Source of the DNA: CAYRVX01 sp964642165
GTDB lineage: Bacteria > Planctomycetota > Phycisphaerae > SM23-33
NCBI GenBank assembly: GCA_964642165.1
Contig: CAZXOC010000347.1
Location: 1 to 6,872, forward strand
Direction of reading: 5' to 3'
DNA: 6,872 nt
The notes under the pieces were generated by a model, which did no database searches, was not told where the DNA came from, and saw only the letters and a program-made list of their open reading frames with translations. Numbering within the stretch: position 1 is the first letter of the stretch; the number at the start of each line of letters is the position of its first letter. Positions 1 through 5,410 of this stretch are shown piece by piece. The position numbers and the translations under genes are program-made.

Positions 1-556
1 CGAAGGCGAAGCGGACGATCCGCTCGGTGTTCTCCACGCTGATGGGCTTGATGGACACGCCGGTGGTGTCCAGCCCGGTACGGATCTTCTTGTCGGCGGA
101 GGCCTCGTTGACGTGGCGGATGAGCTCGGCCGTGGCGGGCAGGCCCTTTTCGAACTCCACGCCGGCGTAGAGGTCCTCGCAGTTCTCGCGGACGACGACG
201 AGGTCGATATTCTCGTAGCGGCTGCGGACGCCCGGGTAGCTCTTGCAGGGCCTCAGGCAGCAGTACAGGTCGAGCGTCTGGCGCAGCAGGACGTTGACGC
301 TGCGGAAGCCCTTGCCGATGGGCGTGGTGACGGGGGCCTTGAGCGTCGCGTCGCTGGTGCGGACGGACTCGACGGTCTCGGGGGGCATGGGCGTGCCGGC
401 CGTCTCCATCACGTCCACGCCCGCCGGGCAGGGGCGCCATTCGATCGCCCCGGCGTCGGGGGTCTTCTCGAGGGCGGCCTCGACACAGCGGCGGGCGGCC
501 TCGGCCAGCTCCGGCCCCACGCCGTCGCCCGTGATCAACGTGACGGTGTGCGTCAT
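1..556 (-). CDS. icd: NAD-type isocitrate dehydrogenase, N-terminal part (truncated by window edge)
   Basis: The visible 185 residues are the N-terminal part of an isocitrate/isopropylmalate dehydrogenase family enzyme, which in this family oxidatively decarboxylates isocitrate to 2-oxoglutarate in the cytoplasmic TCA cycle. The start ITGDGVGPEL (residues 8-17) is the family's N-terminal motif. RSVNVLLR (85-92) gives the S-x-N-x-x-LR isocitrate-contact pattern, followed by LRP (101-103) and RENCEDLYAG (123-132), close to the NAD-IDH consensus RENTEDLYAG. The S-x-N pattern separates it from 3-isopropylmalate dehydrogenase (LeuB). The catalytic Lys/Asp of the second half lie beyond the left edge, so cofactor specificity is inferred from the NAD-like subgroup only. 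The ATG at 554-556 is preceded by an AAAGGA-type ribosome-binding site about 9 bases upstream. Homoisocitrate or tartrate dehydrogenase is a less likely alternative. The gene is divergent from the lipoprotein gene. Confidence 0.92.
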   Translation of the reverse strand, partial: MTHTVTLITGDGVGPELAEAARRCVEAALEKTPDAGAIEWRPCPAGVDVMETAGTPMPPETVESVRTSDATLKAPVTTPIGKGFRSVNVLLRQTLDLYCCLRPCKSYPGVRSRYENIDLVVVRENCEDLYAGVEFEKGLPATAELIRHVNEASADKKIRTGLDTTGVSIKPISVENTERIVRFAF

Positions 557-618
557 GTGCGGCGGTCCTTTCGTCGGTGCGGCCTCGTGGCGTCGTCGGG
601 TCCTGGAACGAGCCGGGC

Positions 619-647
619 ATGCTAGCACGGCCGCGGGGGCAGGTCAA
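619..647 (-). promoter_or_regulatory. Putative sigma70-type promoter for the isocitrate dehydrogenase gene
   Basis: On the minus strand a TTGACC -35 box (642-647) is followed after exactly 17 bases by a TAGCAT -10 box (619-624). That is 5/6 and 4/6 matches to the consensus. Transcription would begin near 612, giving a leader of about 55 bases before the ATG at 556. The location in the divergent intergenic gap supports it. The call is by pattern only. Confidence 0.55.
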
Positions 648-711
648 CCGCGCGCCGCGCATGGCCGCGTTCGTACGGGTTGCCCGCCGCGGCGCGAGGG
701 TTCGCAAAAGC

Positions 712-740
712 TTGCATCGGTTGCCGCTGCGCCTTATGCT
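712..740 (+). promoter_or_regulatory. Putative sigma70-type promoter for the lipoprotein gene
   Basis: TTGCAT (712-717) and TATGCT (735-740) are separated by 17 bases and lie about 40 bases before the lipoprotein start codon. The -10 box matches 4/6 and the -35 box only 3/6, so this is weaker than the opposing promoter at 619-647. The two -35 boxes are about 65 bases apart, leaving room for a shared regulator, but I see no clear operator palindrome between them. Confidence 0.4.
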
Positions 741-778
741 GGTGGGCGTGGGCTGCCGATGGATCTAGGAGACGCGCG

Positions 779-1471
779 ATGAACGGACTCAGAGCCCTCC
801 CCGTGGCGCTGCTCGGCGGCGCCTGTGTCCTGGCCGGGTGCAACGGCGGCCAAGCCATCTCCCCCGATGAGGCGACGGTGGCGAGTCTGCGCGCCGCGCG
901 AATGGGGCAGACGGTCGTCGTCGAGGTGGGGCTGGGGCGGCTGCCCGTCTCGGTGCGGGTGGTCACGCTGGGGCTGAAGCTGGCCGACGGCACCGTCGTG
1001 CCGCCCGGGACGGTCTCGCTGGCCCGCTCGCCCGCCGGGAAGGTCGTCGCCTCGCCGCGGCTGGACTTCGTCTTCGCCGACAGCGGCGTGCGGTGCCTGG
1101 CGTCGGCGCACCCGGACCGCTGGCTCGTCGTAACGTTCGATCTGGGGCGGCGAAGCGGCGTCGACGGCAGCCTCTTCTCGCTGGTGCTGGGCGACCCGGA
1201 CGCGCCTGGGGCGCGGAGGATGGGCATCACGACGGCGGTTTCTGTGCGCGACGGCAGCCCGTCGCTGTTCGCCTGCATCGCCCTGGGCGACTCGGTCGAG
1301 GCCGCCGGGCTGCCGAGGCGCGGCCGGCCGCCCGAGGCGTCGTTCCGGTTCGACGAGCAGCCGTCGCCCGAGACGCTTGCCTCCTGCGTGCCGATCCGCC
1401 CGGCGATCGCGCGGGCGCGCCCCGGGGACGCCGACGGGCGCCTGCTGGCCTTCGCCCCCCCGCGCCGATGA
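779..1471 (+). CDS. Putative lipoprotein of unknown function (230 aa)
   Basis: I do not recognise the family. The first 21 residues form a short lipoprotein signal: Arg at 5, a hydrophobic stretch 7-19, and a lipobox LAGC with the acylated cysteine at residue 21. The mature protein would be a membrane-anchored domain of about 210 residues. It starts with valine-rich, beta-strand-like segments (VVVEVGLGRLPVSVRVV) and carries three further cysteines spread through the chain, which could form disulfides outside the cytoplasm. The C-terminus is Ala/Arg/Pro-rich and looks disordered. An upstream in-frame extension to about 680 is rejected because ATG 779 has AGGAGA (767-772) at a 6-base spacing and places the signal peptide at the N-terminus. 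It probably forms a one-gene transcript; no T-tract terminator is visible after its stop. Asn follows the cysteine, so there is no strong Asp+2 inner-membrane retention signal. Confidence 0.8.
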   Translation: MNGLRALPVALLGGACVLAGCNGGQAISPDEATVASLRAARMGQTVVVEVGLGRLPVSVRVVTLGLKLADGTVVPPGTVSLARSPAGKVVASPRLDFVFADSGVRCLASAHPDRWLVVTFDLGRRSGVDGSLFSLVLGDPDAPGARRMGITTAVSVRDGSPSLFACIALGDSVEAAGLPRRGRPPEASFRFDEQPSPETLASCVPIRPAIARARPGDADGRLLAFAPPRR

Positions 1472-1507
1472 CGGCAGGGCCCCCACGAGGCGAACGGGAT
1501 TATTCAG

Positions 1508-1536
1508 TTGACTTCCCGTGCGCCAGAGGGAACAAT
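1508..1536 (+). promoter_or_regulatory. Putative promoter of the cold-shock gene
   Basis: TTGACT (1508-1513, 5/6 match to the -35 consensus) is followed after 17 bases by AACAAT (1531-1536, 4/6 match to the -10 consensus). It lies in the 264-base non-coding stretch after the lipoprotein gene and is the best plus-strand promoter pattern there. A second -10-like TAGCAT at 1598-1603 lacks a convincing -35 box. Confidence 0.4.
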
Positions 1537-1735
1537 GTGGAACAACAGGGCTGGCGGCTGCCGAGGAAAGGTTCCTCATGCCGCCCGCGAATTCGGGTAG
1601 CATCCGTCTTCATTTGCAGCTTGCGCCCAGGTCTTCCGCCCCCGTGAAAGCTCACCCCTTCACCGCCGCGGATCAGTGGACTTGGATGATCACGCTCGCG
1701 AATCCGAGGTGCTGGTTTCTGAAGGAGCCATGTCC
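1537..1735 (+). promoter_or_regulatory. Probable long 5' leader of the cold-shock mRNA
   Basis: No credible gene is seen between the putative promoter and the cold-shock start codon, so transcription from 1508-1536 would produce a leader of roughly 190 bases. Cold-inducible csp mRNAs, such as Escherichia coli cspA with its leader of about 160 bases, carry long structured leaders that control stability and translation with temperature. I could not identify a cold-box sequence or compute a structure here, so function is inferred only from length and position. The leader ends with the AAGGAG ribosome-binding site at 1722-1727. Confidence 0.3.
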
Positions 1736-1936
1736 ATGGCAACAGGTAAGGTGAAGTGGTTCAACGACGCGAAGGGCTATGGGTTCATTGCCGCCGACGA
1801 CGGCACGGAGGCATTCGTCCACCACAATGACATCGAGGGCGAAGGCCACAAGTCGCTCACCGAAGGCGAGACCGTGACGTTCGACCTGGCACAGGACCCC
1901 AAGGGCCCCCGGGCCACCAACGTCCGCAAGGGCTAG
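1736..1936 (+). CDS. Cold-shock domain protein, Csp family (66 aa)
   Basis: This is a complete single cold-shock domain, an OB-fold that binds single-stranded RNA and DNA and acts in the cytoplasm as an RNA chaperone. It opens with the typical GKVKWFN (4-10). RNP1 is KGYGFI (13-18) and RNP2 is AFVHH (26-30). The C-terminal strand has GPRATNV (57-63), as in the family. Trp8, Phe9, Tyr15, Phe17, Phe27 and His29 supply the nucleic-acid-binding face. His30 stands where E. coli CspA has Phe34, a common variant. Length is normal for the family (65-70 aa). The ATG at 1736 is chosen over the ATG at 1730 because AAGGAG (1722-1727) then sits 8 bases away rather than 2. Whether expression is cold-induced or constitutive cannot be read from the protein. 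Confidence 0.96.
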   Translation: MATGKVKWFNDAKGYGFIAADDGTEAFVHHNDIEGEGHKSLTEGETVTFDLAQDPKGPRATNVRKG

Positions 1937-1944
1937 TCCACCGG

Positions 1945-1975
1945 AAGCGCCGTCCGAAGGGGCGGCGTTTCCTTT
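1945..1975 (+). terminator. Rho-independent terminator after the cold-shock gene
   Basis: Arms CGCCGTCC (1948-1955) and GGGCGGCG (1960-1967) pair as an 8-bp stem with one G-U, closed by a GAAG loop. The pairing can extend by three weak pairs, AAG with TTT. The 3' side runs into TTTCCTTT, an interrupted T-tract, so termination may be incomplete. It starts 8 bases after the csp stop codon. Confidence 0.75.
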
Positions 1976-2012
1976 CGGGGGTGCTCCGCCCAGACCCAGG
2001 TTGGGAGACGTG

Positions 2013-3383
2013 ATGCGCCTGTACCTGATCAACCCGTACAACCCGCTGGTGAGCATGGCCGACGCCAAGCGCAACCGCTGGAAGCGCTACCGGGTCTGGA
2101 AGCCGTTGGGCCTGCTGGTCCTGGCGGCCCTGACGCCGCCGGACTGGCAGATCACCATCCTCGACGAGAACCTCGGCGTGCCGGACTACGCCGCCATGCC
2201 CCGCCCGGACCTGGTGGGCGTCACCGCCTTCACGTCCCAGGCCAACCGCGCCTATGAGGTGGCGGCGGAGTTCCGCCGCGCCGGCGTGAGCGTGGTGATG
2301 GGCGGGATCCATGCCTCCATGCGCTGCCAGGAAGCGCTGCGGCACGTCGATTCGGTCGTGATCGGGGAGGCCGAAGGTGTCTGGGGCGAGGTCTTGGATG
2401 ACGTCCGGCGCGGGCGATTGCAGAGAACGTATTCCGGCCGACACGTGGACATGACCGACATCCCCCCGGCCAGGCACGATCTGCTGGACAGGGGCTACGC
2501 GTTCGGCTCCATCCAGACAACTCGCGGCTGCCCCCTGGATTGCAGCTTCTGCAGCGTCTCGGCGTTCAACGGCAAGCACTACCGCCACCGCCCCATCGAC
2601 GGCGTGATCCGGGAGCTGCATTCCGTTCGGGAGAAGTGGGTCCTGGTGGTGGACGACAATCTCATCGGCATCAGCGCGTCGCACGTCGAGCGGGCCAAGG
2701 AGCTGTTCCGGGCGATGATCCGGGCGCGACTGCGCAAGAGCTGGATCGCCCAGGCCACGATCAACGTCGCCGACGACGAGGAGCTGCTGACGCTGGCGGC
2801 GCGGGCGGGGTGCCGGGGCGTGTTCATCGGGTTCGAGTCGCCCAGCGCCGAGGGCCTGGCCGAGGTGGGCAAGAAGTTCAACCTGCTCGGCGAACGAGAT
2901 TTCCGGAAGTCCGTCCAGCGGATCCGGCGGCACAACATCTTGGTGGTCGGGTCGTTCATCATGGGCTTGGACAGCGACCAGGCGGGCATCGGCAGGCGAA
3001 TCGCCAACGCGGCGCGCAGCTACGGGGTGGACATCCTCAACGCCCTGTTCCTCACGCCGCTGCCGGGCACCCGCCTGTGGGATCGGATGGTGGCCGAAGA
3101 CCGCATCGCCGCCGACGACTTCCCGGGGGATTGGCGCTACTACACCCTGGGCTTCCCCACGGCCGTCTACAGCCACTTCTCGCGGGCGGACATCCTCCAG
3201 GAGATGAAGTCCTGCGAACGGCGCTTCTACTCGCGGTGGCAGGTCCTCCGCCGGGTGGTCGGCAGCTTCCTGAAGCGGCAACACCCCATCCTCTCGCTGG
3301 TGAGCAACCTCTCGTACCGGAGGAACGCTCGGCTGACGCACCGAAGCTACGGGCAGATGCCCGCGGCGCAGGCCGGGGGCTGA
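2013..3383 (+). CDS. Radical SAM protein with N-terminal B12-binding-like domain (456 aa)
   Basis: A COG1032-type radical SAM enzyme of unknown substrate. Residues 1 to about 135 form a Rossmann-like cobalamin-binding-type domain (VGVTAFTSQ 68-76, VVMGGIHAS 94-102, VVIGEAEG 115-122). It lacks the classical DxHxxG B12 motif, as do many members of this class. The radical SAM core follows: CPLDCSFC (173-180) supplies Cys173, Cys177 and Cys180 for the 4Fe-4S cluster that cleaves S-adenosylmethionine. Later core segments are VVDDN (212-216), GVFIGFES (269-276) and LTPLPGTRLW (347-356). The C-terminal 100 residues are basic and aromatic, without a SPASM cysteine cluster. Relatives include methyltransferases and enzymes of lipid, hopanoid and natural-product modification, so no reaction is assigned. 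ATG 2013 is preceded by GGGAG at 2003-2007; GTG 2010 and TTG 2001 are in frame but worse placed. It follows the cold-shock terminator by 37 bases and has no clear promoter of its own. Confidence 0.9.
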   Translation: MRLYLINPYNPLVSMADAKRNRWKRYRVWKPLGLLVLAALTPPDWQITILDENLGVPDYAAMPRPDLVGVTAFTSQANRAYEVAAEFRRAGVSVVMGGIHASMRCQEALRHVDSVVIGEAEGVWGEVLDDVRRGRLQRTYSGRHVDMTDIPPARHDLLDRGYAFGSIQTTRGCPLDCSFCSVSAFNGKHYRHRPIDGVIRELHSVREKWVLVVDDNLIGISASHVERAKELFRAMIRARLRKSWIAQATINVADDEELLTLAARAGCRGVFIGFESPSAEGLAEVGKKFNLLGERDFRKSVQRIRRHNILVVGSFIMGLDSDQAGIGRRIANAARSYGVDILNALFLTPLPGTRLWDRMVAEDRIAADDFPGDWRYYTLGFPTAVYSHFSRADILQEMKSCERRFYSRWQVLRRVVGSFLKRQHPILSLVSNLSYRRNARLTHRSYGQMPAAQAGG

Positions 3384-3390
3384 GCAGCAC

Positions 3391-3429
3391 GCCGCGGCGA
3401 CGCGCTCGCCTCCCCGTCGCCCGTGCGGC
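3391..3429. terminator. GC-rich hairpin between convergent genes, possible bidirectional terminator
   Basis: GGCGACG (3396-3402) pairs perfectly with CGTCGCC (3415-3421) around a 12-base loop. An outer GCCGC (3391-3395) pairs with GCGGC (3425-3429) across a 3-base bulge, giving 12 bp in total. It fits almost exactly between the stop codons at 3383 and 3433. There is no T-tract on either strand, so intrinsic termination is uncertain; it could instead act with Rho or simply block 3' exonucleases. Confidence 0.45.
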
Positions 3430-3432
3430 CTC

Positions 3433-5319
3433 TCAGAACCCCGCGGACATGACCAGCACCGGGGCGAACACGACGAACGGGAACTTCGTGGCGAAGGGGA
3501 TCTTGCCCCGGCTGCTCAGGAGCAGGCCGCTCTCGTCGGCGCGGATCACGGCGACCTCCGGCCCGAGCATCCGCACCAGCTTCGGCGCCGAGACGAGGGA
3601 GGCGAACGGGAAGAACTCCGGCGACCGCTGGGCCATCTGCATGAGGATCGGCCAGGCGAGCTTGGCGATGGCCTTCAGGTCCATCACGAACGCCACGGAG
3701 CCCTCGCCGCAGAGCCCCAGCAGGCGGGCGGCCTCGCTGCCCTCCTCCAGCCCGCCGATGTCGTCCAGCGCCGCGTCGATCGCGGCCTTCATCGGGTTGT
3801 CGCCCAGGGCGAAGATGAGCCGGTCCTTGAGCATCGCGAGGCGCACCACCTCGCCGACGCGCCGGATGGGGACCTTGCGGTAGGCGCGGGCCTCCGGCGG
3901 GACGTCCTCGGGCAGCGTCACCTTGGCACCGGTGAGCTCGAGGAGGGCGTCCAGCGCCGCGGCGGCCTGCTTGGCGTCCTTCACGCCGAAGACGGCGCCC
4001 AGCGGGAAGCCCGCCGAGCCCATCGCCCCGCCCACCAGCGACTGGAGGTCGGTGACGAACAGCCCGAAGTGGCCGTCCAAGCCGGCGACGAGGCGGTCAA
4101 GGGCCTTGGTGATCTTCTTGATCTTCTCGACCTTGTCGTCGGCCGGCTGGGTGCCCGCCTCGGCGCCGGCCTCCGGCTTCGGCCGCCGTTCGACCGGGCC
4201 CATCGCCATCGTCACGTACAGGTCCTTGATCGCCGCCACGTCGAGCTGACCGGCGAGAACGAAGGTCGACTCGCACGGCGTCAGGGACAGGCCCTTGCGG
4301 TAGGACCCGCCCGGGGGGAAGGCCTTCAGGAGGCCCCTCTCCGACGCCGGGGCATGGATGTAGGTCCGGCGGGTGAAGACCTTGTCGGCGTAGCCGCCCG
4401 TGCCGCCGATGCCGCGCACGGCGAAGAGGCCCAGTCGGGTGAACTGCTCGGCGCCCGCGCGGCCCATGGGCCCCTTGAGCTGGCCCAGCAGACGCTCGGC
4501 GTTGAAGTGCCAGCGGAACGCCCAATCCGCCAGGCGGGTCTTGCTCTGGACCACCTGGAAGCTCTCGTTGGCCAGGATGGGCTTGCCCTTCCGGCGCCCG
4601 GGCGGCAGCGCCCTGCCGATGGCGTCGGCGGCGGGCAGGTTCGTCGCCACGCACAGCACCGGGTGCGACCACGAGATCATGAACAGGGTCTTGCCCTTCA
4701 GGGCCTTGACGAGGGCGTCGGGTTCCTTGGGCAGCTCGAACGGCTGGTAGCTCTTGGCGACGCCCTGCCAGGTCGTCGTGCCGCTTCGGTAGGTGAACGG
4801 CTGCCGCGTGCCCTTCTCGCCCTTGGGCGGCAGGCCGACCGCCATCAGCGCAGCCAGGGCGTCCTCGCATGGCTGGCGGTGCTCGCCCGGCAGGCAGTAG
4901 GCCCCGACGCCGGGCCCATTGGTGGTGTTGGGGTCCCAGACGACGAAGAAGACGGCCGGGTTGTACCAGAACGGACGCAGCGCCGCGTGGAGGTGCTTGT
5001 GGTGCTCGTCGATCTCCTCGGGCGTGGCCTGAGGGAACAGGGCCCGGAGGATGAGCGTCTTGCCGAATCGCTTGCGCGAGGCGCGGACCATCTCGAGGAT
5101 GGCCTCGTCCTGGGCCATCTTGCCCAGGTTGGAGGCCAGGAAGGCCTCGCGGACGGCCGTGTGCCCGCGCCGCTCGACCAGGAAGATCGCCTCCTCGGGC
5201 ACGAGGTGCAGCAGGCCGGTGTCGATCTTGTCCTGCCCGAGGGCCGCTGCGCCCGGCAGGAAGGCGGCCAGGACCCAAAGCGAAGCGATCCGCATGACGT
5301 GCCGGGCGCATATGGGCAT
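3433..5319 (-). CDS. Exported protein of unknown function, DUF3352-like (628 aa)
   Basis: A complete large protein with an N-terminal Sec signal: basic residues near 6-10, a hydrophobic core about 11-27 and a likely cut after AALGQ (25-29). The mature start, with LVPEEAIFLVER (39-50), resembles the opening of DUF3352-type exported proteins. The C-terminal half repeats their pattern of GAVFGVKDAKQAAAALDALL (441-460) followed by LKDRLIFALGDNP (497-509). This assignment is by eye and tentative. A Pro/Glu/Lys-rich linker (about 376-404) divides the N- and C-terminal parts. The chain ends in a hydrophobic stretch (613-626) that could contact a membrane. No catalytic motif is recognisable. ATG 5319 is chosen because AAGGAG (5326-5331) lies 6 bases upstream; Met9 is an alternative that also keeps a signal peptide. 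It lies 91 bases downstream of the propeller gene on the same strand and is probably in its operon. Confidence 0.8.
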   Translation of the reverse strand: MPICARHVMRIASLWVLAAFLPGAAALGQDKIDTGLLHLVPEEAIFLVERRGHTAVREAFLASNLGKMAQDEAILEMVRASRKRFGKTLILRALFPQATPEEIDEHHKHLHAALRPFWYNPAVFFVVWDPNTTNGPGVGAYCLPGEHRQPCEDALAALMAVGLPPKGEKGTRQPFTYRSGTTTWQGVAKSYQPFELPKEPDALVKALKGKTLFMISWSHPVLCVATNLPAADAIGRALPPGRRKGKPILANESFQVVQSKTRLADWAFRWHFNAERLLGQLKGPMGRAGAEQFTRLGLFAVRGIGGTGGYADKVFTRRTYIHAPASERGLLKAFPPGGSYRKGLSLTPCESTFVLAGQLDVAAIKDLYVTMAMGPVERRPKPEAGAEAGTQPADDKVEKIKKITKALDRLVAGLDGHFGLFVTDLQSLVGGAMGSAGFPLGAVFGVKDAKQAAAALDALLELTGAKVTLPEDVPPEARAYRKVPIRRVGEVVRLAMLKDRLIFALGDNPMKAAIDAALDDIGGLEEGSEAARLLGLCGEGSVAFVMDLKAIAKLAWPILMQMAQRSPEFFPFASLVSAPKLVRMLGPEVAVIRADESGLLLSSRGKIPFATKFPFVVFAPVLVMSAGF

Positions 5320-5338
5320 GGCTGGCTCCTTTCGCTTC

Positions 5339-5362
5339 GCGCGGGGCGCGCCCGCTCCGCGC
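5339..5362 (-). other. GC-rich inverted repeat in the intercistronic gap
   Basis: Within the 91-base gap, GCGCGG (5339-5344) can pair with CCGCGC (5357-5362) around a 12-base loop. Alternatively GCGGG (5341-5345) can pair with CCCGC (5351-5355) around a 5-base loop. The two structures are mutually exclusive and lie 8 bases upstream of the AAGGAG site of the downstream gene. There is no T-tract, so it is not a clear terminator. In DNA this GC-rich such pairings also arise by chance. Confidence 0.25.
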
Positions 5363-5410
5363 CGTCCCTCTTGTCCCAGGTTCCCGATGCGCCGCTGGCC
5401 GCGCCGCGCG

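Noticed and set aside
113..782. Plus-strand open frames across the left end
   Set aside because: They lie antisense to the isocitrate dehydrogenase, whose motifs are unmistakable on the minus strand, and run through its promoter.
1588..1595. 8-base palindrome CGAATTCG in the cold-shock leader
   Set aside because: Too short, with no matching half-site nearby. Chance occurrence is likely, so it is not called an operator.
1676..1735. N-terminal extension of the cold-shock protein from ATG 1676 or ATG 1730
   Set aside because: The AAGGAG at 1722-1727 fits ATG 1736. The extension would place the ribosome-binding site inside the gene and is not typical of the family.
1857..3341. 494-codon open frame on the minus strand opposite the radical SAM gene
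   Set aside because: Shadow frame. Its translation is Arg/His/Pro/Gln-rich without motifs, while the plus strand carries intact radical SAM motifs.
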